Shown here: positions 34,579 to 45,307 of the stretch, in pieces
How the letters are laid out: each line of letters opens with the position of its first letter
Position numbering within the stretch: the stretch's first letter is position 1
Source of the DNA: Sphingobacteriales bacterium
Lineage (GTDB): Bacteria > Bacteroidota > Bacteroidia > Chitinophagales > UBA2359
DNA: 64,000 nt
Assembly (NCBI GenBank): GCA_016711285.1
Contig: JADJTG010000012.1
Location: 434,001-498,000 of the forward strand
Direction of reading: 5' to 3'
The notes under the pieces: model-generated
Database searches by the model: none
Seen by the model: the letters and a program-made list of their open reading frames with translations, nothing else
What the model was told of the DNA's origin: nothing
Made by a program: the position numbers and the translations under genes

Positions 34579-37201
34579 TCAATCTAAATTTCCTGTGAGA
34601 GCCACTGCTTTTTTAAAAGTTTCCGAGTCGCCTTTTAAATTAAAAGTTTCCAAAACCACTACATACATACCTACTCCCGCTTTTTCGCCATTGCTCAAAG
34701 TGCCGTCCCATTGATAAAAACCCTTGACTGCCAGCAAATCATTTTGTACCAAACGGCGCACTTCGCGTCCGGCAGCGTCAAAAATGGTGATATTGGCAGT
34801 ATAACCGGCTTCGGGCATTTCATAATTGAGCAGTAAATAATCTTTATTAGAGTCGCCATCGGGCGAAAAAGCATTTTCGGAAAGCGTAAAACGGTCGTCG
34901 TTGTTGAGGTCGCCGATAAATTTCTGCGAATTTTGATATGCGGGCGTGGCGTATCCCACCGAAGATGCCGCCGAGTGCCAGTTGCTGCGGCTGTTAGAGG
35001 TAGCCTCCGAACTGATACGCTCCAAAGAAACGCCGTTGAGGTCGTCTAAAAGTGCATAATGCCAAGATGAAAAGTAGGCGACCCAATCAATAAAAATACC
35101 TTGGTTGGTGCTGAGAATTACGATACCCGCATCATCATTATAAGAAGGCAAACTCACTTGTATAAAATGGTCTGGATTGGGTGTATTGTATTGTTGTTTT
35201 ACCAAAGCGGGGTCGGTAGTGAGCACTACATATTCTTGCGGAAACAATAAATATGAATCGCCGCCGATGAGTTCTGCATCGTCCATAGCGAGTTGTTCAA
35301 AAACAATTACACCATTGGCGATATACAAAGATGAGAGGTCAATTACTTTATTGGAACGATTGTAAAGCTCTACAAAATCTACATTTCCGGTAGCAGGATT
35401 AAATAATATTTCATTAATTACCACATCATTTGCTTCTATGGGTGACGGAATGGCGAATTGTGCCACCGCAGTGGTGAGCGCATTGCCCGTGCAATCATAA
35501 ATGCCACCGTTGATATTGATAGTATAAATGATGCTGTTTTGCAAAGGCTCGGATAATGTAAGGAGCAGCGTTTTGGAATTGGGGAAGAAAGTGCTGCCAC
35601 TGTACAATGCTATTGCTGATGGTATAATTGGAAAATCCGGCATCTGAACTCACAGATTCGTCAAATAATAATTGCAAAGTGGTATTATCAATTATACCCA
35701 CGCGCACCAATTCGGGAGCAATCGTGTCAGGATTAGTTCCTTTTACCGAATTTACTTTGCCCGGTGTGCCGCCGTTGGCAGCTACCGATGCCCGCCAGTT
35801 GGAGGCTTCTGCACAGGGGTTGTCCGCATCTATCATTTCCAAAGTCCAGCCGCCATTTTCTTTCAGGGCATCGCCATACCACGAACTGTTGTACGAAACA
35901 CTGTGAATGAGTTCGCCATTTTGGTTTTTAAGGCTCAATACATCGCCGTCATTATTCAAAGAAGGAAAAGAAGCCAAAGCCAGTGTTTTTCCGAAACTTG
36001 CAAAAGCGGAAGCATCTGCTTCGGCACATATTATTATATAATCATTCGGCTGCACCACAAAAGCGGGCAGTGTTTTATCCGCCGAAGCATCGCCGAAAGT
36101 CCAGTTTTGTAAATCCAACACTTTGTCGGAACGGTTGTATATTTCAACAAATTCGGCGGCGGGTAATACCGGCTCTACATCGGGTGCGCCTTCGTAATCG
36201 GCAAAAATTTCGTTGATAAGCACATCAAACGGTTCGGCGACTGCTGCCTGAAAATAGCTAAAAGGCTCTGTAAAAACTGCCGCCACATTGCCTTGATTGT
36301 CGGCTATATTATTGATACTCAGCTCTAAAGGTACATTCGGCGGAAAACCGCCATTGAAAGTTAAATGCACCAAAGCCGGATTACCCCCATCTACTACGGC
36401 ACTGTTGGGTGCGCCCACACCTCCGTTTGTTGCATAGTTGACGATATTTTCGGCAGCAGTTTCCTGTACGGCTTCATCAAACAAAATATCCAAAGTGCCG
36501 TTTCCGGTAACACTGACACTCACCACTTGCGGTGCAGTAGTATCTATAATAATTGCTCCGGCATAAAAATTATCAAAAAAGAATTTTTGAATATTGGAAC
36601 TGGTAAAGGTACACTGCACTCCCAACCAATCAGCCTGTGTAATGCTGTTGTCGGTGGCAGCACCTTGCAGTTGGTAATTAGTGCCTCCGGCGGCATCAGC
36701 CCATAGCTGCCATTCGGCGGCGGCGGTGCGGATAATTTTGACACCTAAAACCGGATTAGTGGCAGCAATGCCATCGGTGCTGCTGATAAGGAGCGTTTCG
36801 GTGCTGCCTTCCTGCTTATAAAAATCTACGCCATCGGCACTGCCATTTTCGCCAATGCGCACAAAGTAGCCGTTGAGTGGCTGACTAAAATCGCTGTTGT
36901 CGGCGGCGATATATATTTTGCAATAATTATTATCGGAAGGAGCGAAGCCCAAACGCACATAAAAATTCCATTCGGCGGCGGCATTCGGATTCAAAGCGGT
37001 AGTCGCTAATTGAGCCGTACCCGCAGCAGCAGCAGCATTGAGTCGCAACTCACCGGAAACTACCGTAAACATTTCTGCATCGCCTTGCCAAGCGGGATTA
37101 GCAGTAAAATTTTCATCGCTGAAATTATCACTCATTTGCCCCTGCACAGTTGCAGACAAAACGAAACAGCACAATATCCACAAAAAAAAACGTTGTATCA
37201 T
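34579..37201 (-). pseudogene. Lamin-tail-domain surface protein with an internal frameshift
   Basis: Two overlapping frames join to about 870 residues. The first (37201 down to about 35605; an upstream ATG at 37225 is alternative) has a signal peptide (ending VQGQ), a concanavalin-like region, an Ig-like SbsA-type segment (DTTAPQVVSVSVTG) and a lamin tail domain (VLINEIFADYEG...EFVEIYNRSDKVLDLQNW). The second (35605 to 34579) holds another Ig-like segment, a second lamin tail domain (VVINEILFNPATGNVDFVEL) and a FlgD/T9SS-type C-terminus (NAFSPDGDSNKDYLLL). The frames join near FSNYTISNS then LYSGSTFFP, within 35601-35612. One extra base accounts for it. A surface-anchored role is likely. Confidence 0.82.
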
Positions 37202-37343
37202 CTTTTTAACGGCTCTGTTTTTCAAAGATTTTTATTAAAAATAAAAAGAAAAAGGAAAGTTAAAAAGAAATAGCGGTATCAACAGCATTTTATTCAAAAA
37301 AATGAATAAAACAACTATATTTTTTTGCTAAAAACGGTAAAAG

Positions 37344-38183
37344 TCAGAAGCGATACAAATCTTTTTTGGTAAATGTCCACTCAGGTGTTTTAAGCTGCTC
37401 CTTAATTTGCTGCAAGCTGTACCAAGGGCTGAGGGCGGCATTGTTGGGATTTTGAAGCACTTGAATATCCTGTGCGGGCATATAGCTTTGTATCAGCAAA
37501 AAGAGGGTTTCGCCATTTGCAGGGTTTTTGGCAACATCGGCTACCAGCACAGCGTGTCCGGGCGAACCGCCCTGTATCCACACATCGCCGATTTGCAAGT
37601 TGCTGATGTCGGCAACGGGTTTCATTTCTTTTTGCAGCGATAAAGTGCCGGCATATATAAATACCAACTCCATAAAATCCATAAACTTATTGCGCTCGTT
37701 GGAGTTGTAGCCGGTGAGTACCCAATTGGTTTTGTTGCCGTTGATTTGAATGCGGTAGCCGCCGCGCCATTTGGAATATTCTGCCAAAAAGCCATTGGTG
37801 AAATGAAAGTTGATTTTATCATATTGTTTGTGGCGGTAAAAATATTCGGCACGCAGGCGCATAATGGCATCGGCGCATTGTTGCAGATCTTTTTCGCCCA
37901 CCGACATATCTACTACTGCAGCATAAATTCCGTTGTTGGGTTTTACGCGACCGTTGTAATGATACACATACGTTCCGTGTGGTTTGAGGGGAAGATTTTG
38001 GAGATACTCGCCGAAAGAGGCGGCATCATTTGGGGCTCGTACAAAACCCGCAGGCGGCGCAATACGCGTTTGGAGGGTGGTGCCTTTGGGGCGTATATGT
38101 TTTGAAGTCGGTGTATCTTGTGGCACGGGCATATCTGCATATATTGTGCGTAAGCACCACAAAAACAACAATAAAATATACAT
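37344..38183 (-). CDS. DUF4846 family exported protein
   Basis: A 279-residue protein with a short signal peptide (1-16, ending TIYA). It matches the Bacteroidota family DUF4846: RIAPPAGFVRAP, SFGEYLQNLPLKPHG, then RLRAEYFYRHKQYDKINFHF, and the C-terminal GGSPGHAVLVADVA with LIQSYMPAQDIQVL. The Ser-Pro-Gly-His segment recalls Cys/His hydrolase folds, but no catalytic Cys is evident. The function is unknown. It is separated by 250 bases and a terminator from the large surface gene upstream. Confidence 0.85.
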   Translation of the reverse strand: MYILLLFLWCLRTIYADMPVPQDTPTSKHIRPKGTTLQTRIAPPAGFVRAPNDAASFGEYLQNLPLKPHGTYVYHYNGRVKPNNGIYAAVVDMSVGEKDLQQCADAIMRLRAEYFYRHKQYDKINFHFTNGFLAEYSKWRGGYRIQINGNKTNWVLTGYNSNERNKFMDFMELVFIYAGTLSLQKEMKPVADISNLQIGDVWIQGGSPGHAVLVADVAKNPANGETLFLLIQSYMPAQDIQVLQNPNNAALSPWYSLQQIKEQLKTPEWTFTKKDLYRF

Positions 38184-38218
38184 TTTTTTAAACTATTTAT
38201 TTTTAACTAAACAATGAT

Positions 38219-38253
38219 AAAAAAAGCACTCGCATTATAAAAATACGAGTGCT
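38219..38253 (-). terminator. Rho-independent terminator (minus strand)
   Basis: AGCACTCG pairs with CGAGTGCT around a 13-base loop. Read on the minus strand it ends in a run of seven T. It is placed to end transcription of the large surface-protein gene at 38432-42719. Confidence 0.75.
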
Positions 38254-38431
38254 GGTATGATTCAATGGACCTCTTTCATAATAGGTAGTTACAAATAGCT
38301 GCGATTAAATTTAGTCTTAAGAAGAACCTCTTTCTCCTGCACCGATATTTTTCAGCTAAGATTCTGACTATTTTCATAGTCCTTATCACATTTTCTACTT
38401 GGACTCTACTGGCAGAAATTATAAAACATTG

Positions 38432-41400
38432 TTATCTAAACAACTCCAAAGAGCTGCGCGGGTCGTCATCTTTGTTCAGCTCTTTAATATCCAATAAATA
38501 AAAATAAGTACCATCAGGCAAAGGCTCTCCACTTTCCATATAAGTACCATTCCACCAAAGGGCATCAGTTCCGTAATTTTTTTTGCGATATACAACATTT
38601 CCCCAACGATTATAAATCGTGAGTTCGTTGTCGCTGAATTGCTGCGGGCAAGTGAGTAAAGCCGGAATAATGAAAGTATCATTATAGCCGTCATTATTAG
38701 GCGAAAAAGCATTGGATATATGCAAGGTACAAGGCGGCGCATCGCTGTCGGAAACACTTATATAAACAGTAGCTACATCGCAAAGCGTGCCGTTTTCGAT
38801 ACACAATAAATAAACGATGGTATCATTGCCGATAAAATCCGCATCAGGGGTATATAGCAGATAAGTGGTGAATACCGACATGGTACCATTTTCAGGCTCA
38901 TCTAAAATAAAAATAGAAGGAACTGTATCATCTGCAATAGTATCATTGACCAAGACAGGCAATACCGTTTGGTTGCTATTGACCAATAAAGAAATCGTAT
39001 CATTAACAGCCACAGGCGGCAAGATGGGAGCTATTACATCTATAAAAACTTGTGCTGTTTCGCAGCCCAGCCCACCCGAACAAAGCGTGTAAGTAAGGCT
39101 ATCTGTTCCCGAAAAATCGGGATTGGGAATATAAGTAAGCGTGGTATCGGTGTTTATAACTGCTGCGCCATATACAGGCGAAACAGAAATATAAAGGGTA
39201 TCAATGGCAGGAAAAGCGTCATTATCGGTAACAGCGGTTTGTATGGGTGTATTGAAAGGCGTGGCGGCATAATCATCGTGCAATACCAATTCGTCCACTA
39301 CCACATATATAATATCGGCATAAGAACAAAAGCCATTATCATCGCATACCTGCACCACAATAGTGTCGTTGCCCACAAAGTTGGGATTGGCGAAGTATTG
39401 AATACAGGTATCGTTGAGCAAAGCCACCAAACCATTTTCGGGACCGACAAAGATATTGGTATTGAAATCATCGCCGTTAGGCTCTATTACTTGAAAACAA
39501 GTAGTGGTTGCCGTACCTTGGAAAATGGTATCAACTACGCTTTCAACAGAAGGATAAAAAGAAACAGGCACTATATTAATGAGCACACTCGTAGAGTTGC
39601 AGTTGCCCAATTCATCGCAGGAAGTGACGACGAGCGTATCCGTACCCAAGAAGGTAGGATTTGCCGTGTAGCTGATACAATAGCCGTCTTCGGTAATGAT
39701 TACTTCTCCCTGAGTGGGATCATCGGTAAGTACAAAGTTGAAATCATCATCTTGCAAATCATAAATATTAAAACACACCAAAACCGTTGAGTCGGGATTG
39801 GTAATCAATTGTACCGACGAAACCGGCGTATTGCCGCCATCTATGCTAATGATAGGCGGCGTATTAGTGTCGGGCAGCACCACAACAACAATCTGTAAAG
39901 TATCACATTCAATAGGGATAATTTGGTCGCAGGCAATGACAGTCACCTCATCAATACCCACAAAAGTTGAGTCAGGCGTATAGATTAAGTTGTTGTTGAT
40001 AACAATCACCGAGCCATTTGCCGGATCCAAGGCGGTGATGGTAGCAAAATCGCCCTCGTCTGGGTCTTCGGTATCGGGCAAAATAATTTCAATATCGGTA
40101 TTGACATTAGTAGTATCATACAAAGTATCCACCACCGAAATAATAATCGGCGTAACTGTACTGTCAATCAATACCCAGTCTGGTCCGCCATCATCGCACA
40201 AAAACACATTTACAAAAACCGAATCTTTATAAGAACAACTATTATCGTTATTACTCACTTCTACCACATAAGAAGTAGGCTGCGCGGGTGCTGCCAAAGG
40301 ATTGGCAATATTGGGGTTGCTCAGTCCTGTTTCGGGCGACCAATGATAAATATCGCCGCCGGAGGCTTGCAACTGAATACTGTCGTTGGGTTTATTGAGG
40401 CAAAAATAAGTATCTGCCCCTGCATCGGCAAATACATCAGGCACTATCACCGCCACAGTATCAATATTAGCGCAAATATTAGCTTCGGCGTATTGTACTT
40501 CTACAAAATAAGTGGTGGTTTGTTGCGGAAAAGCATAGGGATTTTGAATAGTATCGTTATTTAACCCTGTAATGGGCGACCATTGAAAAGAAAGAACGCG
40601 GGCGCATCGGCGAACAAAAACGCAGTATCTTGGGACACAAAGTTACGTCATTGCCCGCATTTACTTGAGGAATTACCTGTACCTGAAAAGAATCTGCAAA
40701 TTCGCAAATGCCATTGTTGCCTATAAAATAATAAGTAGTAATACCGACATCGGGAGTACCCAAACAGAATCGGTGTTCATTCCCAAAGTATCGTCGTTGG
40801 CTATCCAATAAGCAGTACACAAAGAAGAGGCGGCATTTAACAAAATGCTGTCGCCGGCACAAATGGTAGTATCGGCGGGCAAATCAACAATCAGCGGGCG
40901 CACGGAAACATCATCAATAAAATAATACGACAGATGAAAACTTTCAGGAGCTACCTGCTGCAAAGGCGTTTGAAGGTCGGATTTAAAATTGCCCAAAGTG
41001 AGCCAGCGCAAAGTATCATTCGGCGTAAAAGTTCCGGTGATTTGATACCAATCTGTGTTGGTAAGAAAATTACCATTATAAGCAATTTGAGGAGTCATTT
41101 CAATATTGCCCAAAAAAGGAAAATTCGGATTGGTTGATTGAAAATTCAGAGAATCGGCGGTAAATAAAATGCCCATATCCTTTGCGGCATAATCCGAAAA
41201 ACCCGCCAAAGCCACCGAAAAAGACACACAATATTCCACATCGGGCAATAAAGCAGTTGAGAGCGGAGTACTGAGATATTCCCTGAAATTTTGCCCGCCC
41301 ACAAAAATACCGAAATAACTATTGCCGGTGAGCGGCTCGCGGCTGCCGAAAATATTATCGGGAACATCAACAGGGTCGCCTTCGGGATTATCGGCTTGAT

Positions 41401-42719
41401 CGTAGCAACGACTGAAAAAATCAGGAGAGCCGTCTGTGGGATTGTACCAATCTTTCAAAAACTCCAATTGATTCAAATCATTGGGACATTGCAATAAAAT
41501 CTCGGCACTGTAATTGGATACTACATTCAAAGGATGCAAGCAGGGGTCGCAGTTTTCGCTCACTGCCACATACACCACCGCCTCGCCGAAGCAATTATTT
41601 TCATTAAAAATACGCAAACGCCCGGATAAGTACCCGCCTGCTCAAAAGTATAAACAGCAGCGTTCAGCGTAGTATCTTCTATCGTGCCGTCATCAAAAAT
41701 ATCCCACTCATAGTGGCTTTGCGAAGTAATCCCCTGCGATTTATCAAAGAAATAAATGGGATTATTGACACAAGCCGAAGTAGCCGTAAATTCTATTTGC
41801 GGAGTAAAAGAAGGATTGATAGAAATGCTGCGCTGAGTAGTGCATACACCGCTCAGTTTGCTGACGATGAAAGTTTCGGGTTGTTCGGCGGCAAAAGTAT
41901 AAGAGGAGCCAATATGAACAGCTACTTCAGGCTGCGAAGCAGCATACCACACATAATCTTCGCCGCTTCCGTTCACAACATCAATGGTAACGGTGTCGCC
42001 CGTACAAAGGGCATTTTGCATAATTTCCAAAGTAAAAGCAGGCGGAATTAAATCAACCCGTACTTCATCAATAAAATAATACACTTGCGCATCAAAGGGC
42101 GTACCCGGAATAGATGCGCCGCCTGTAGTAGAAGCATTATCAAAAAAATTGCCCAGCGACAAATAATTATAAGGCTGTATTGCCAGCACTTCGCCGGATA
42201 CCGTCACCCAGCCATCGCCTTCTTCTATAAAGTCATAAGTATTATAAAGCTGCGGCAGCACAGCTATATTAGAAGTATTGTCGGAAAGCGGCAAAGGCTG
42301 CACGGAAAAAAATACCCCAATTCTTTGATGTGTTTATAAGAAGCTACATCGGCGATATGAGCCTTAAAACTCACACAATAATTATTGCCTACCTGCATAG
42401 GAGCGGCAAGAGTCGTGCTGATATAGCTGCGCAAATTATTAGGACCATAAGCAAAAATTCCGGCATAAGCGTTGCCTTCGGAGGGGGCGGCAGTGCCAAA
42501 AGCATTTTGCGGTACTGCCACCGGCTCGTTGGCGCAAGTATGAAACAAATCGGCGTGGAGGGCATTGAGGCTGCTCCAATCGGTGGCATTTGCTATTTGC
42601 CCTATATCAGTTGGACAACTGCCTTGTTCAAAAGAGCCGTTTGACACTAAATTTTGTGCGTGTATATCAACAGATATGGCTGTAATGGAAATGACAACAT
42701 ACCATACCAAAAGTTTCAT
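38432..42719 (-). pseudogene. Giant surface protein with gliding-motility C-terminal domain, five frameshifts
   Basis: Homologous pieces in different frames line up as one reading of about 1,430 codons from the ATG at 42719 (signal peptide ending IHAQN; 42740 is an alternative start). Order: two copies of a NGSFE/CP-N-type jelly-roll domain; PKD/Ig-like segments; repeats of about 95 residues (five recur, with ...DFxGxDTxxYxxC... cores); and a type-B gliding-motility-associated sorting domain (ISNAFSPNNDGYND, LTIYNRWGNVVY). Single-base losses fit at about 42306-42312, 41621-41623, 40757, 40629-40634 and 40584-40592, mostly in homopolymers. As written the gene makes only fragments, so either it has decayed or the sequence has errors. 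It would be a T9SS-exported adhesin-like protein. Confidence 0.8.
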
Positions 42720-42740
42720 GTAGCTTGGCGTGGGCATCAT

Positions 42741-43059
42741 GATGCGTAGGTTTTAGGCTCTAAAAGTACGTCAATAAAATTATTTAGCCAATAACAATTC
42801 TGTAATCTGCTTGTATTTTTAAAACAAGCGCGTAATTATTACACAAAAAACACACAATATTGTTGTTTTTATGGCATAAAAAACACGCTTTCAAGCAATT
42901 ATCAATTTTAAAAATACTGTTTCACAACGTTCTGATAAAAACTTCCCTGCTTTGGAAAAGGAGGTATTGGAGGAGGGCACCACACAACTTTTACAAAACA
43001 ATGACAAAACCCCCACTCCAAAATTTGGTGTGTTGAAAAAGATGCGTTAAATTAGTGCA
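42741..43059. other. Intergenic region, no gene seen
   Basis: AT-rich DNA between two divergent surface-protein genes. It holds promoters in both directions, but no clear box, RNA gene or terminator was recognised. Confidence 0.4.
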
Positions 43060-43150
43060 GTTATCCCATAAAAAAAACAACTTCGCGCCTTAGCGTCTTA
43101 GCGGTGAAAAAAGCTACTAACCGCAAAGCCGCAGAGCCGCAAAGAGAAAG
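43060..43150 (+). repeat. Hairpin-forming repeat, copy A
   Basis: The left 53 bases (43060-43112, GTTATCCCATA... CGCGCCTTAGCGTCTTAGCGGTG) recur at 44197. The left arm CTTCGCGCCTTAGCGTCTTAGCGGT pairs imperfectly (19 of 25) with ACCGCAAAGCCGCAGAGCCGCAAAG at about 43120-43144, giving a large stem with an internal 8-base rhythm (GCGNCTTA). This looks like a REP or MITE-type dispersed repeat. Confidence 0.7.
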
Positions 43151-43182
43151 AACATAAAAGACGATATTCTCAATTTTTCCTT

Positions 43183-44164
43183 ATGAACACTCAACAATTT
43201 TTATTGCGCCCTCGTTGGCTGCTGCTGTTTTTGCTATTTACCTGCCTCTTTAAAGCCCGCGCCCAAAATGCCGAGTTTGCGCCTGTGGGGGGCGAAGTGG
43301 TGGTATGTTGCTGGGTTATATTCTCCAACTTCTGGGAATACCCTCGTAGCACAGGGCGTACTAAAATATGAAGTAATTAAGGATACACTGATACAAGAAA
43401 AACCTTGTAAGCAGATATATAGAGTAGAATCAGATGGAATTCCGTATGAAGTAATTTACATTGCATCATCTCCCGACACTTTTTATGTACACCAAAACAA
43501 CAGCGAAGTGTATGTATATCACCCACCTACGCAAAAATTTTTGCTGCAATATGATTTTTCTCTGAATGTTGGCGACACGCTCATCAGTCGTTTGCGTTGT
43601 AATAAGTTTATTCAAATACTTATAGAAACAGTAGATACCGTAAAAATTAATGATATAGCACTCAGGCAAATAAAGGGAAGAAATGTATTATTAGATTTAT
43701 TTTGGCAAAGTAATTCATTTGTAGCTACTGAAAAAATAGGACTGTTTGAAGGATTATTTTTAGACGAGATAGCACCTATACAAGACTACTTTTGTCAAGA
43801 AGTTTCTGATTCTTATGTATCAGCAACCGGATTACGCTGCTATGAAGATACAGAAATAGGCTTGTATCACAATGCAGAGAGTACTTCCCCTACTTGCGAT
43901 TATTACGAATTTACGGGAATTGCAACAAATGAAGCGGCTGCTTATACTTTGCCCTGTCGGGTAGGCGGGCAAACGATTTATTTTCAGCTTGCGCAGCCGC
44001 CCACCGAAGCATTGAGTATGGATATTTATGATATGTTGGGGCAGCAACTATACAGTGGCAGCTATACTGATGCACAAGATTTGTATTTGCCCAATAACCA
44101 ACCCTATATAGCCGTACTCAAACAAGACCATATTTTTATTCAATCACAAATTTTTAAATTATAA
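43183..44164 (+). pseudogene. Small T9SS-exported protein with a G-run frameshift
   Basis: The first frame gives a strong signal peptide (LLLFLLFTCLFKARAQ) and NAEFAPVGG. The rest (AKWWYVAGLYSPTSGN onwards) is in another frame from 43293 to 44164 and ends in a T9SS-like sorting segment (MDIYDMLGQQLYSGSY). Removing one G from the six-G run at 43287-43292 gives one frame of about 327 residues beginning FAPVGAKWWY, a common start in the secreted-protein family of this phylum. The mature protein has many Cys and no known enzyme motif. It lies between the two copies of the 53-base repeat. Confidence 0.8.
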
Positions 44165-44196
44165 AAGATGATGAACGCTAACTTTTGAATAGCACC

Positions 44197-44249
44197 GTTA
44201 TCCCATAAAAAAAACAACTCCGCGCCTTAGTGCCTTAGCGGTGAAAAAA
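44197..44249 (+). repeat. Hairpin repeat, copy B (left arm only)
   Basis: Identical to 43060-43112 at 50 of 53 positions. The complementary right arm seen in copy A is missing here. Confidence 0.75.
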
Positions 44250-44353
44250 AAGAGAAACAACAAAGGGGATATATCATCTATATTTTTAATTTTTAGTTAA
44301 ATTGGTTTTAAAAGATATACACATTTTGGTATGCTATTTTCGTTATTAAAGGA

Positions 44354-45029
44354 ATGAAACTCCATAAAAATGTAAGCCTGACCCCTAAAAAGCGGCAACA
44401 AATCAAGGATTTGTACGCAAGTGGTAATTATACTCAAGCAGAATTAGTCACTCAGTTTGGTGTTTCCCGAAAAACTATTTCAAAATGGATTCATAGTCCG
44501 TCAGTTGAAGATAGTAGTACAAGTTTTGCCCGCAATTGAAGGAAATGAAGGCTACGAATACAAAATAAGCATCATTCACCTCTCAACACGCATAAAATAC
44601 TCTGAAATTCATAGTGATTATTCAAGCAAAACGATAGCAAGTGTTTATGAAAGAGCTTTGGACAATCTCCCCCTTTTTTATAACATTTACAGATAATGCT
44701 TACTGTTTTACGATGAAATACGCCTATCACGATAACTATAAAACAGTTTTTACCAAAACGGTTGAAAAACTGATAGAATTCACGCGCTAATCCCCAAAGG
44801 AAAACCTTGGAAAAACGGTTTCATAGAACGTTCCAACAGAACTGATAATGAAAATCTATTTAATCAAATTCGTTTCAAGGATTCCGAAGAACGTAAATAC
44901 TATCTCAAATTGTGGGAAATGGAATACAATAACCATCGTCCTCATCAAGGAATCAATAATTTAACTCCTATGCAAAAAGCTAAAGAACAGCACCCAGTTT
45001 GGTATAAAATCACAATGGGGACAATTTAA
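44354..45029 (+). pseudogene. Degenerate rve-type (IS481/IS3-like) transposase
   Basis: Pieces in three frames form one transposase. The first has a helix-turn-helix (SLTPKKRQQIKDLYASGN, QAELVTQFGVSRKTISKWI). The second covers the first half of the catalytic core (YKISIIHLSTRIKYSEI), where the usual first acidic Asp appears to be His. The third has TDNAYCFTMKYAY (second Asp), a stop, then in a new frame WKNGFIERSNRTDNENLFNQ (Glu) and WEMEYNNHRPHQGINNLTP. At least two frameshifts and one stop show it is inactive. Confidence 0.8.
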
Positions 45030-45307
45030 TAAACTAATTCACCTACAAGATTAGATCCTACCGAGGGAAGTACTTCTTTAGGTGAACCACGATGTATATC
45101 CCGCCAAAACCGATGATTGATTTTACACACCGCAAAAAATCCTGTACCTCATTGAATTCTGTCAATCAGGGCTCAGATATTTGATAGGTGGAGTACGATA
45201 TATAACTCCTTTATTCTCAAAAATACTCCCAAAATATAAGTATATGTTAAAGTTTGATTATAACAGAATTTTTGTAACTTTATACAATAATTACTACATT
45301 ATTACTA

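Noticed and set aside
39050..39790. 246-codon plus-strand frame opposite the giant surface gene
   Set aside because: The minus strand has Ig-like repeats and a sorting domain; the plus frame has no recognisable features.
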